In this document: piece after piece, positions 12,801 through 25,600 of the stretch | How positions within the stretch are numbered: the first letter of the stretch is position 1 | How the letters are laid out: every line of letters starts with the position of its first letter | Source: Pomacea canaliculata | Lineage: Eukaryota > Mollusca > Gastropoda > Architaenioglossa > Ampullariidae | Length of the DNA stretch: 64,000 nt | Reading direction: 5' to 3' | Assembly (NCBI RefSeq): GCF_003073045.1 | Contig: NC_037597.1 | Span: 23,202,158-23,266,157 of the forward strand | Program-made: the position numbers and the translations under genes | The notes under the pieces: generated by a model | Seen by the model: only the letters and a program-made list of their open reading frames with translations | Told to the model about the DNA's origin: nothing | The model's database searches: none

Positions 12801-15000
12801 ATAGAAGTGTCCAGAAAGCTAGAACTAGAAAAAAGATGTTTGGATTTTTTTTATTCCCGTGTCAACTTTATTGCTTGCCAGGGGTCAAACCACTTACTTA
12901 TGTCCATTCGTTTGAATGATATCTTGAGGTGGAGGTGCTACGTGGCGCGTTGTTAGTCAAAAACGTTTTGACGATCTACACGACTACGCTCCAAGATAAA
13001 GCAAATATGCGAAGACTATTAAACTCTAGGATTACGAAACTCTAAATTGTCAGGATAATGTAAGATTTATTACTACACCTATAGTAACAATTAAAGTTAG
13101 ATGCTGGCAGTTAGACATGGAAAAAGCATAAAATGTAGTGAAGATGTCATCTGAATTTTGTTGTTTTTTGTTGTTTTTGTTTTTGTTTTTTTTTTTGAGG
13201 AATGAAGACTGAAAAAGATTTTAACAAAAAAAATAAGTGTTCGTTCTCTCTCCTTCTATCTATATACACTATTATTAGGTTTCCACTATCCTCTAGCGTT
13301 ATTTTTCTATCCTTTCTTGTACTTGACTATGGGGGTACTCTCTTTCTTAACACTTCCCAGAAGCAACTACAGTTCGCTCTCTCCCTGGTGACCCGACTGC
13401 TTGATTTATGTAACAGGAAAGTGAGGGCTTTCACCTAACGGTGATTTTGCACTATGAATAGACAACCAGCCTTGTAAAAGATGGGCCACATCCTGGCAGA
13501 AATATGTCTTCAGACGAGGTCTTTAACTAGATGTGTGTCTTCAGACGAGAGCTGGACATCAATCCCCCTCCCCAACCTCATAAACCATGACGTCACTCTA
13601 GAATACCCGTTTCTAGACAACACCCCCGCAACCCCTATTACAAGCTCGAAATAAGAAGACTGGTGTGACAGGCAGTTATAGGCTACAAGACATTAGAAAA
13701 AGTAAGACAGACAATGTTCACAGGGTTCTGGCTGAACGTATACGGCCTACACTTGATGACTCCTGTTATCCATAATAAGATCTGCTGCATTTCATATTAT
13801 TATATAACACACTGCAGGTGTTTTAACCTCGTATATTTTCTTAGTGCTGTCAAAATGTGCCTTCTGTGCAAGACAATGGCTGTGGGAGTACCTTTTAGAA
13901 ATTGTAAATATTCAAAGAGAAGTTCCCGACAGATGGCCATCAGGAAATCCAGCAGAAAATATTTCCATTATTGGTTAGTTCTCACTCACATAATCAATCA
14001 ATCCCCTGTCCATATGAATACGTTCAACGTGCGCACACACATTCTCTCTCAACTGACAGGAGAAAATAATGTCTGTCTCCCAGGACTCCCAAAACCTCAC
14101 AATTGAGGTAATAGACGCCTAGAGCAACTTTCTGGCGATTTCAATGGTCGCAAGCAACTATAGTGAGTCCCGTCACTCACCCCGTCCCTTATCCCCCAGC
14201 CAGAAACCTTGGTGACAGTAGCATCCCCCACAGACTTCCACCAACCGCGTATTGAGCACTAAGGTCTATAACCGCCATGGCAAATGGCTACTGACTTCCG
14301 GTACAGGCAAGGAGCGCCGACTTTAATGTTGTCTTAGTGATAAAAACACTGGAGTCACGGTCTACTTTTCTGTCTTCCTACATAACGAATTAGTCTCAAA
14401 TCGACTTTTAATAGAAGTTAAGGAGTACAGTGTAGGTTTATTAAGCCGTGGTCCATTAATCCGCGAATTCTCATTTCTGAGCAAAATGCTTGGATCCCAA
14501 TTGTTTGACACTGTGGATCGTACATGGCCTCTCAAACACTCGAGACAGGTGTGGACACCGTTTGTTTTGGCATTTCGAATGTTCGAGATCGACATGCTAT
14601 GTACTATCGTGGATTAACTATTTAAATGCTGGCTTATAATTTCAAAGAGGTATTGTATAAAAGATTAGTCTGATATAAAAGATTAGTCTGCCATGAGTCT
14701 CCTGGAAAGTTCGTGATCGTGAAATGTATGGCTGTGTTCTCACCTTGTTCTTTGCCGTCCACCCGTCCTTTTGTTTTCAAACCATTTACACACTCTAGGG
14801 TCGAGGAAATTTTCAAGCAGCTATGTTTGAAAAGGGAGAAACAGTTGAAGCAAAGTTTTTACGCCTTTGTTATGTTGTTGTAATTACAAAAATTATGAGA
14901 TGTTCATCTCACCCCTTCAACATTGTTCTCCCAGTACTTCGTTAACGCGGTGATTTGTAGTAAAACACTGTATTGTTTTGTTTTATTGTGTTGTTGTTGT
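9900..15000. other. Intergenic stretch, no gene recognised
   Basis: I see no exon with recognisable protein similarity on either strand. Content is moderate-GC unique sequence with short homopolymers and scattered ORFs under 130 codons. An AATAAA occurs near 10020, but nothing ties it to the receptor transcript. Confidence 0.4.
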
Positions 15001-15039
15001 TGTTTATTTCAATACACTGCAAGTCTGTTGCCTGCAATT

Positions 15040-15255
15040 TTTTTAACCATAGTCTTTTCTCTTTCTGCTGCCCCCTTGGTGTCAAAAGACTACTCAGATC
15101 TTTCAGTTATCGCCCGTGTGGATGCGAGTGGTCAAAAGATACTAATGAACTGTAATCAATCTTATGTAAATAAAATAAATATTCCATCCAGGCCAGATTG
15201 TTCTCAACTGTTTTCTTTTAATGATATGGGGGGAAGGGACTTCTTACTTCTTTGA
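15040..15255 (+). other. Second orphan ORF segment resembling the one near 9 kb
   Basis: The plus-strand frame contains DASGQKILMNCNQSYVNK and SRPDC, reminiscent of GKNLLMNETHSFINTF and NTYPDC in the 9-kb segment. The spacing from the LMN motif to PDC is similar but not equal. No family is recognised and no complete exon boundary is convincing. Confidence 0.2.
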
Positions 15256-17169
15256 GAAAAAAAAATAAGGGTAAAAAATCTTCCGCGCCCTGGAGGCGAA
15301 TCGTGATTATCCACATTCTGTAGCGTCGGCGTACAACGAGAAATTGTTCCTTTCGTCTTTTTCTAAATTCCTTCCGGCAGCGAGAACCCTCCAATGAGGC
15401 CAAATGGCATGACTTTCTTGAAGAAAGGGGAAGTTCCTGGAGGCAAAAAAAAAATAATGTCACCAGTGCCGAGCATCCAGTGACGGGGTCGTTTCTGCCA
15501 ACGAAGCTTCTGGTAACGTGGCTGCCATGCAAAGGCCAGGGTATGCCATTTGGTTGTCTGCGCTGCGGGCGACGTGCGGTGACCCTACCCCCAAAACCTG
15601 AGCGACCACGAAGTTGCATTACAGCAGAAAGGGGTGTGGAGGAGAAAAAATCTGTGAACATACTGAGACGGCGAAAGTTTGTACTTGTGTGTGAGAGAGA
15701 GAGATGGGGGAAGAGGTGAGGAGGGTGTTGTCTCCAGGCTCCTGAAGCTGCTGGTGGGCGAGCAAGCAGGTCGAGGGAGCGGCACCATGCTGACTGGCAG
15801 TTCCTGCAGGTCCGCAGGCACGTGATGGGTTGAAGATGTGAGTGGCACGCAGTCACGAAGAAAGTAGGGATGGTGGGGAGGAAGGTCCTGCAGCCACACT
15901 GCGGGCGGGTCACAGCAGTCGGAATGCCAGGGTCACAGACAACGCGGCCACTGAGGCCACACTCCTGTCGTCATTAGGCTTCGTGCAGAGAGTTCGTTAA
16001 GGGTATCAAAGTTTTACCTTATGTAGGTCCCAAAAAAAACGAAGAATTTCTACTTCAGAAAGTTTTGTGTAAGCTTGCATTTTTTTTATTTGCTTATTTA
16101 CGTTGAACCATCATATCTAAGAAATGCCCTGCGTTTTATCCAACTGGTTCTTCTACATTACCCTTATCTAAGTAAATCACAAATGTAACTAAACGCAAAA
16201 TAAGTGATGTTCATTTAAGAAAAGATTTGCTCCCACAGAAAGAACTAAAACGAAGAATCATACTCTATTACTTTAGGTCGGTCTACACGGCAAAGAAATC
16301 TTTTGGTGAACTTTTCACTTTAGGAATGAAGGACAAGAATTTTTCAAGCGTTCAGGAAAGCTGAGAAAGGTAAAAAATAGGATTCCATGCATTATGAAAC
16401 GGTGTACGAATAAATTCATTGAAAACGGTAGAGATTATGTTAAGAAGTGATTAATGAAGTAAGACTTTATAGTCAGCAACAGAAAATAAATGTCATTTTT
16501 CATATTTTTTAATTTTTTAAACCCTTTCCCCGAAACAAACATGAAAAAAATAAGAAAATGACTTTTTTCTGTCTGTTTATGAATGCAGGTTCTTTCTAAT
16601 TTAATGATGCAGAAGAAATGTGGCAACACTTGCTAAGCAAAATATATACACGATGAAACAGAAGAAACAATAAATCAAAGCAATCACTTAAAAAAATTAC
16701 TCATTATAAAACACATGACACTCACAACAATAAGTTTTTCAACCAAAAAAGGTCAACAGGATCTGAAGAATACCAAGAATTACTTCGGCAAGTACTCACT
16801 AAATTTGTCGAACACCGCTGATGACACACTGCTTGGAAGACGAGCCTCCACTTTACTCATGACACAGTTGCAGTCACTGAGCGCTGGCCGGTGATGGTTA
16901 TAATTATATTGTCTTTCATCTTATTTTAGCATCTTTTTTTAAAAAAACTTGTTACTCATTTTACACTGGCGCTGCCTCTTGGGGACGAGCGACCACACCC
17001 TCTTTCCATTGTCTTGCCAACTCTTAGGAAAACAAAATCTTCTTTTAGGATTAGTTGCTCATTTGCTGCGCGAGCAGTTACTGAAAAATAGCATATGACC
17101 GAATCTCTATTTAAAGTTCTTGAGAAAAAAAATACAAAATTCTAACATTTGAAGAACTTCACTAATGTG

Positions 17170-17286
17170 ATTTTTTTTTTTTGTTGTTTGTTTGTTTGTT
17201 TTGTTTTGTTTTTTTTTTTTTTGTTTTGTTTTGTTTTTGTTGTGTGTTGTTTTTTTTTTTTTTTTTTGTTTTGTTTTTTTTTTTTA
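17170..17286. repeat. T/G low-complexity tract
   Basis: A run of T with scattered G (TTTGTTTTG-like) about 115 bases long. The Phe-rich ORF that covers it is compositional. Confidence 0.9.
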
Positions 17287-17423
17287 TGCGCAAAGACATT
17301 CTAACCTAAGAAACAGTAATTTAGGTTTGGCTAACGACCACAACAAAAATTACGATTGTATCACAGACGCGTTCGGTGTCACGATCTGAACCTTCGCCTC
17401 AGGTGGTCCAACGACCCGCTCAG

Positions 17424-17467
17424 TGCGCATGCGCCGGCAGGCGAGAGAATGCGCATGCGCAGGCAAG
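17424..17467. promoter_or_regulatory. Two tandem palindromic NRF-1-type sites
   Basis: GCGCATGCGC occurs at 17425-17434 and again at 17451-17460. Each is followed by a similar GGCA(G)G stretch, so the pair looks like a short tandem duplication of about 26 bases. The decamer matches the known NRF-1 core TGCGCATGCGC, a common CpG promoter element in animals. No gene start is visible nearby, so promoter function is only a possibility. Confidence 0.35.
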
Positions 17468-17590
17468 TTCGAAACGTTATCTTGACATAATAATAATAAC
17501 AAATGCAGAATTTGTGAAGCGCATACTCACACTCCTTAAGGAGCACGCTGCTATGTGGACAGCATACTAGGGACATGATAATAAACAAAT
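17466..17590 (-). mobile_element. SINE copy (TTA-tailed family), minus orientation
   Basis: Read on the minus strand, the segment contains TGTCCCTAGTATGCTGTCCA, then GCTCCTTAAGGAGTGTGAG, then ATGCGCTTCACAAATTCTGC and a TTATTATTATTA tail. The same blocks occur in the same order at 40960-41100 on the plus strand, so this is a dispersed repeat. The end structure is that of a SINE with a short simple-repeat tail. Exact ends and target duplication are unclear. Confidence 0.65.
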
Positions 17591-17599
17591 AACATATGA

Positions 17600-19640
17600 A
17601 CTACAAAAGAATAAACAACCCTACTAAACAAAGAATAAAAGATAAAATACAGAAAACACAAAGAGGAACGAAATAACAAGAACAAGAGCTGAGAGTAACA
17701 TGATATTACCCAAGGAAGGGTGTGACAGAGGGAAAGGGAAAGTTTGTTAGGAGTAATGTGTACGGAAGAGGAGATAAGCGCAAACTCCCTAATAAACTTC
17801 TGAAACGCTTATATATTGTTGGCTAAATAACAGCAATTATATGCCTAGAAATAGATGTAATCCACTGTAAGACGAGAAATCCCGATATATAGCGCGGACA
17901 ATGTATGTATGGAATCAAATGATGTAATGTGCTAACACGATCATTCTCTCATATATGCTATTGCTAGGACACTATGTCCCCCGAATTCAACGATCTGATC
18001 CGCTAAGACAAAAGCTAAAATATCCGGCACCAGACAAAGTTTATCTATTACCTACAAACATTCGTGAGGCGATGACGAGTTGATACCCTACTACCAAAAA
18101 AAAAATCATAAATAAAACTTCGTCATGGAGACCTTAGCCGCACTGAGTGTTAACAAAAGCATTAACCTCGCGGAGGTCACTGCAAGAAGAGACTTCGCAT
18201 TACGAATGCAAGGGTCGTAAGGGCCATAAATATGAATGGCTTTTTTACCTGGTCCACGTGCATTTCGTGAAGCGTGAAAGTGCTGGAAACATTTTCACTT
18301 TATGAGCATTTCTGCCAACAGATCATTATCAATCAAATATTTCTCGCCTATCAGTTCAAACCATTTTGGCGAGGACACGACACCAGAAAGCATGATTCCT
18401 CAGGTAATAGGTTCTGACAGCCCTACATCCTGCATCGACCACCGTTTCCAATTTTTTTCCCCTCACCCTCTGCCTCTTCCTCATCATGCTAGTCGATAAC
18501 TGCCTAAAGGGTGAAAAGACGTTAGAGAAAGTAACTTTTGCAATTTCATACTTGCAAGAGGAACCAAAAGGTTATGGATCAGGTGATGGAGGGAAAAAAT
18601 CACATTTCGAGTTATTTTCTCTTCCAGTCTATGGAATGAACACGTAGAGTAACCATCCCCCACACCACAGGCCCGACCACTCTACGCAGTTACTCCAGTT
18701 CTGTAAAGCAGTCTGGTGGTGCATCTGTCACCGATGTCGTGAGGACTGCTGTCCTAGGTTAATCTCTTCTTAGACACGCTGTTCTTTCCCTGTATACCGC
18801 ACCTCTTACAGGGCTGTGTTGTGATAAAGCTTTAGCTGCTGGCTCGGGGTCCAACATGTTTCCTCCCTCCACACAAGCATCGCCACTATTCCTGTAGTGC
18901 ATTGTGGGGTTTGCGCTACAATGACTCGAGACAAAAGATGGTATTGTCAGAATGCCTGCACTTTTTTGACATTCGACTACCAATGAACCACAGAATTCAG
19001 AACGACGGGCTTCCACTGAAACCTACTGATCCCATATTACACCCCTGTTACACCTTCTTTGGTATCCACACTGTTATCCCCTTCCCCTTGCTACATACTC
19101 TAAATCCAGCAAACGGGTAAAGTTGGTGAACGTAGCCAAACGGTTGTACATGATATAGTGAAAATAAATAGAGGAATGCGTCAAAACATGTCCTGGCGAT
19201 AGCATTTGTTGGAAAATAAAATGTAGAATGCAGGCAACAGAAATATCCACACTATCCTAAAACATGCAAAGACATAAAGCCATAACCAAAGTTTGTCACC
19301 ATTTAATATTCAAGTTCATACAACAGTACACGTTTGTTTCAGGATCTGGACTTCTCTTTTTCAGAACAGAAGGCATTTGAAAAGATATCTCAAGGTATCT
19401 TACAGTGTTTATCAAAATACCTAAATATTGGTTCACAACTTCCAGCATCCCTGTGTATGTCAAGGACAAGTTTCAGTCATAAAATCATGGCCCAACACAA
19501 GAGACAAGTGGTCATCCACCAAAACTCATGCTTACAATCCTCACTCAACATCTCCATCTCACAGGCACACTAGGGTGGCAGGGGGAAGGGGCAGTGTTAT
19601 GTGCAGCACAGTAGTGCAGACATCACCTGTCTTGCTTTAA
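17600..19640. other. Intergenic stretch, nothing recognised
   Basis: AT-rich unique sequence. No exon, RNA gene or repeat family is recognised on either strand. Confidence 0.4.
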
Positions 19641-22600
19641 TATGTCACATACTGTAAATAACATTTGTGCAAGGAGATCTATGCATATTTTCATTTCTTT
19701 AATAATCTATACATTATATCATTAATATTGAATTACCTTGGCCTCTTGACATCACAATCACATCTGGTTCATTTAGGACAGAACAGGTTGCATACAGAAG
19801 AATCCCTAAGTTTCATTTAAACAATGGAATACTTTATAAAAACACACACACGTTATAACACACACACATAAAAAAATGGGCATATTTTGTCAACATAATT
19901 ATGACAAATATCAGCAGAGGTATTATTATGAATTTACAAAATATTTTAAAGAAAAACAAAAGCCCCTTCCAGTAATACACATAAAGCATTATGACCATGC
20001 TTAAATAGTTTTTTCCAGCAATCTACTTTCACTAAAAGTTGTCTTATAAGACTTTGCACACATACTATCACCACATTCCACAAAGAAAACCCTTTACCAC
20101 CGTCTTCCCTTTACTATTAAGATCAATTTTGATATACTCTTTAACTTAAAAACAACAATTTATACCAGACAAATAATCCAAGCATCTCAAATATCATGAA
20201 ATGTGTCGCACCATCACCCTACCCCATTAGAATCAATGTTTTTATGGGAAATTCAGAGCACAGCAAAAATATTTAACATTTAGTAATAAACAATGCTAGC
20301 AAATGTAGGTGGGGAGTTTTTTTTTCTTTAAAACACAAAATATTGCAATTACAACAGTCTGCACATCACATCTCATGGTCATAACAAAACCTTCATAGAA
20401 ATAATACATGAAAAGAAGAAAATCACACATTAGATTCTATGACACTCTTGGTAAAAAGAGAAAAGGTCAACTTACTAAAATTTGCAAATCCCCTAAGCTA
20501 GCTGTCACCAGTTAGACAAACTTGCACAAGTGTTAAGGAAGGGATGTTTTGCCATAATGTTTTTACACTAAGCAGCTAATAGCAGCAAACAAGCATCTCT
20601 TATTTGCATCTGAAGCTATCAAGTAAAAATAAGGTAAAATTATGTTAGCAAGATTGCATAAAAAAGCTGTTTCAAATACTCTTTGTTCATCAAAACTTTC
20701 CCTTCCATTTCAGATCAAGTCAAAATGGTACGAATTTGGTCGGTTTGCGTATTCAGTGATACTGCTGTTAAGATATATGAAACCTGAAATGAATCACATG
20801 AAGACCTGACAGTTGATATCATAATTACTGGTTCCATAATTAATACAGAAAAAACAAATCTGGTTATAAGTGCTAGGAAAATATATGTGAACATACATAA
20901 ATGACTCAAGCGGTTTACAAATTCGCAACTATTGCTAATCAAAGCACAAAAAAAAAAAGTAATACCATTGCACTAGGCAAATTTTTGTCAAATGTTTTAG
21001 TTCAGAGTAAATTCATAGTAGCTCAAAGGACATTATTTGTTTAAATGTATGCTCTCTTGTGCATACCAATATGCATTATTCTTAATGAACATTAGACAGC
21101 TTGCTTTAGAAACTTTGAATTATGGCTAGCCAGTGAATCCACACTTAGCAGTTTAAGAAACATGTTTTTCTTCTTCCTGCTCCCAAACATTCAGCAAGTA
21201 TGTTTAGCACCTATAGAACAGTAAATATATAGTGCCAGACAGAGGTAGCAATAACTGAAGTCCTCATTCTGGATATTATTCTTTACCCTACTTTACTTAT
21301 GCAGCATTGTAACTGAGCCACAGCAGTTTACATTTTAAGTGATGCTATTAAAAAAAGCATCGTGAGTGGCATGCAATGCCAAATGAAAACTTTTGGCACT
21401 CCTGTAACACTACTGAGTGGTTTTTCCCACCAAAATGCCCTGCACAGTAAGAAATATCCAGATGCTTTAACTACAAGAAAATGTAAATCTCAGGCACTTA
21501 GATATCAAACCTTATGTCAGCTAATTCCTTTACCACTGCCTCTCTCTTTTTTTCCCTTCGAAAACATGATTGTGTAAAAGACATCCTGTCTCTTTTAAAC
21601 ATGTAACCTGGGTATTCTTCAGGACAAGTTCTTTGTTTAACATTGCAATTTAAAACCTACTGCAACTCAAAAACAAGTCTATATAATATATTGATATATT
21701 GTGAATTTTGCATTTCAATCAGTATACATATATTACTACATACATCTTCGCAACTTGGGGGGAAAATGCATCACAATTCTAAAACATACTATAAAATTTA
21801 AGAAAATGTATCCATAACTGTGAACTGTAAAGAGCAGGGTGTGTGTACTTTTTTATCTGCTATACAAATAATAGTGAGATTACTAGATATCAATGAAATG
21901 CACACAATGGAAAATCAATGGCAAAGAACTAAAAAAAATGTGTCTGATATGCTCTAGGGAGGAAAAGTCTAATGATGTATGGCTTCTCTTTTTTCTTTAA
22001 AGCATGCAGATGTGTGTATGGGTGCATGCATGAACACACAAACAATGCTTGCACTTGTGCACTCACAATCTAAGACAACAGAAAAGAAGTCAAGAAGAAA
22101 ACAGAAATCTTGAGCTTAACGGGAATTTTTACCAGGCAAAAATCTCCAAATATGGCACAAGACAAATCCACAATTTAAAAAAACAATTTAAAATTTGTCT
22201 CATCCATTCTTTCACAATTTTTACCCTGAGTTTTAGTAGTTCTCTTAAACAGTTTAGAGGCGTTTAGATAATTATATGCAGCTGGATGAAACGAGAGTAA
22301 AAGGCCAAAAGAAAATGTATGAAGAAGTGCAAAGGACAGTAAAATAACAATTCTTTTGCTAAGGACCATGTATCCCTAGCACATAAATTATCACACATTA
22401 TGTAACGAGAGTGGAAAGGCTGCAGTATCTCCACACTAGAAAATCTAGTGACTTCTCAAATTAGCAGATCAACTGGTCATCTTTTTTCTCCACAAGGGCG
22501 GCATGATGTAAGAAAACACAGTGTGTTCATCAGCGTAGCAACATCAGAATGAGCATGCAGTAGTTCAGCAGCCAAAGTGTCACATAAGGGAAATGTTATG

Positions 22601-22667
22601 TTGTCATAAACCTGGCTGTGCTGCAAGATGATGTTCACCTATAGTATGGCACACAAAACAGCTGCTG
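19640..22667 (-). other. Probable long 3' UTR/flank of the TFIIA gene
   Basis: The sequence downstream of the TFIIA stop codon is uniformly AT-rich, lacks coding signal, and differs in composition from the DNA left of about 19.6 kb. This suits a long 3' UTR of up to 3 kb. TTTAAT near 19636, which is ATTAAA on the minus strand, is one possible poly(A) signal, but the true end cannot be fixed. Confidence 0.35.
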
Positions 22668-25600
22668 CTACCATTCTGCATCTCCACTGGCTTTTTGAAA
22701 GACAAAATCCCTTCCATTTAGATTCATGATGCCATCCTTCAGAGTAAACTTCCATTTGTTTTTGTTTCTGTTGATCTGCAAACATGGCATTCAAACTGAA
22801 TTATTTTTCACTTACAGTACAGTGTGGGGTAATTGCCTTGTTCCTTTTGAAAAAAAAATTTGAAAAATTTGTAAGCACAGAAAAATCTAAAATAGTCATA
22901 AACTATAAGTGTTAGACACTCATTTAAGCACAGAACCACTAAATTTAAACATGTTCCTCACTTGCATTCACAACTAGAAACAGATCACTACCTTAACTGT
23001 CAAGTCCCTTAAAGATGTTAGCAAACAATATATATATGTAGCAAATCCTATCAACAATTTCTGAAAGCATTTTTATTTGTGAAACTATTATGCCCAGACT
23101 GAGCAAAATAACATACAATAAACATGCACATGTGCAAGTTCACACAACACACATGCCTGTGCTCCACAGACACGGAGTGGGGATGGGTGTTTTTGTCTAG
23201 TTGTTAACACACTTTGAGGAGCATGTGTTTAAAATTTTAAAACTTCGCCTTTCATGCTTGAGTCAAGTTTATATATAGTCAAGCCATACCTCAATTTTTT
23301 ATTAACAATATTCTGTGTTGGCTGCCATAAGACTGGATGAAACATTGTCATTTAGATTGAATGATCATGCCTACCTTGTCATACTGACACACCACAACAT
23401 TCTCAGCATCAAATAGTTCTGTGGGGTCTTCTTCACTGACATCATCTGCAGAGTTTAAAGGTTCCTGAAACAAAAAGAACAGGATGTACCTTCTCTTCTC
23501 AGGGCTTGTATCCCACCACAGGACACGTAGTTGTCCTCTGCTACTAACATAACCAAATAAGCTGCAAGAATCTGAATGCAGTACAGGACATATGTAACAT
23601 AAAATTCTACTCTCCCACTTAAGACTCACTTCCTCTTCTCCTTGTTCTGCATCCTCATCATTCTGTTCCTCTTCATTATCATCATCATTTTCATCATTGT
23701 CAAAATCTTCGTCTTCTGACGAGCTGGTGTCACCTGTGCCATCAAGCTGGATGATACCAGACTGGTTCTAAAATGTAAGAAAGAAAAATGACTTACACAG
23801 AAAAGTCAGGCAGACCCAGGTCAAGCTATAACACATAGCTTCAAGTTGTACCACTGAATGCTATATTATGCTGTACACATTTATCACAATTGTTCAAACA
23901 TTTAATGCAGGCAAAATTACAGCAGACAATTTTTCTGAAAATATGCTAACATATACATTTCAACAATCAACAAAAACTGGCCACTCACTGGGGCTGCCAC
24001 CTGTGCTATGTTTGCCACATGCTGCCCTGACTGGCTCTGCACAAATGTCTGTTGAGGAATGGTAATTGTGGCAGTAAGTCCTTGAGCTCCACCAGCAAGA
24101 TTCTGTACTATGAAATGTCCATTACCTGGTAATCCACAAAAAGAATACATACCCTTATCACACACACAAAATTCTATGTAAAGTCAATCTTCAGTGATAA
24201 AAGACCAAGGAATCAGCAGAGAGAGATTGCACAAAAGTGAGAGGTTTATTCTTCTCCCTAAAAAAATTCATCTACTCATGATCAGAAGCATATCAGCACT
24301 ATACGCAGATTAATCATGCGCATACAACAGCCAATGACTTACCAGTGGGCTGCAGTGTTACATTCTGTGCCTGACCTGCTCCCAATGCAGCGATCTGGTG
24401 CTGGAACAAGCCCACCGGAAGAGCCATTGTTGCTGCAGCTGCTGCTCCTGACTGGGTGTAGAAGAGGAAAAGATGATTATGATCTCTGTTTGGCTTTAAT
24501 ACAAATTACTTGCAATTTGATCACAAGCAACATCTCACGACCAGTTTCAGAATTCTCTACTAAAATTCATTTCAAGTATTAAGACTTCTATTTTTCTGAT
24601 GAAGGAAATAAGAAAAACAGGGGGGAAAAATACTGGAAATTGGTACATCTTGTAAACAACATTACAAAAAGCTTTTTAGACTTTGTACATTAACACTATG
24701 TTATGCATAATGGTGTAAAAGGCTGCAGAGCAGTGCCTCACGTAATGCAAAATTTAATTCTCAGGACACATACAACTCATCTAAACACAACATTATGACA
24801 GACATACTAACAACAATAACCTTCTAGGGCAGACCTGGGCAAAGGCCGGCCCGCGGGCAGGATCCGGCCCGCCTCCTGTCTCTGACCGGCCCGCCCGCTG
24901 GCCCGCCCGCCAGTATATATATATACTATGTATACAGTATTGGGTAAAACTGAGTTAGCTATATTAGTCCGGCCCTCTAAAAACATCCCAATTTCTCATG
25001 CGGCCCCTTGGGAAAATTAATTGCCCACCCCTGTTCTAGGGCATACCCCTGAGAAAATTCGTTTAAAAGTCCAGTAATTATTAAGTAGTCTGTACAAAAA
25101 GACAAGAATGCGGAGCCCTAGAGCAATAGCACATTCAAACTGTTTACTCACCAGCTCCCTAGCTTGATTTGTGATAGACACAGGGAATGTTTGCTGTGGC
25201 TGCTGTGCCGCTGTTGCCAGCACTAAAGGAAAATATACCAAAAAAAAAAAAAAAGGAATAAATCAAACACAGACCTAGGATCTAAAGAGTAAAGAGTCTA
25301 TTATAACAAGATCAAAAATTTATCACAACAGTACAGCTGACTGCTAACACCAGATTTTCAAACATAATAACAAAAAGTCCAAAACACCTGTTCCTTAATT
25401 AATATTACTTCCTGCACAAAACATCTTTCTAGAACAGGGGTGGGCAAATAGCGGCCCGCGGGCCGCATGCGGCCCCCCAAGTGGTTCTCTGCGGCCCGCA
25501 GAAGCCCTTTGGCAACACAAAAAAAATATTACCGAAAACAAGTTACGCTTAGTCCCTTCCCATGCCTGCTGCGTACGTAATGGCCGGCCTTGATGCACCT

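Noticed and set aside
15218-15913. 231-codon ORF on the minus strand
   Set aside because: It has no recognisable domain, spans unlike compositions and a homopolymer, and no splice or promoter context supports it. Its length can arise by chance in this GC-richer patch.
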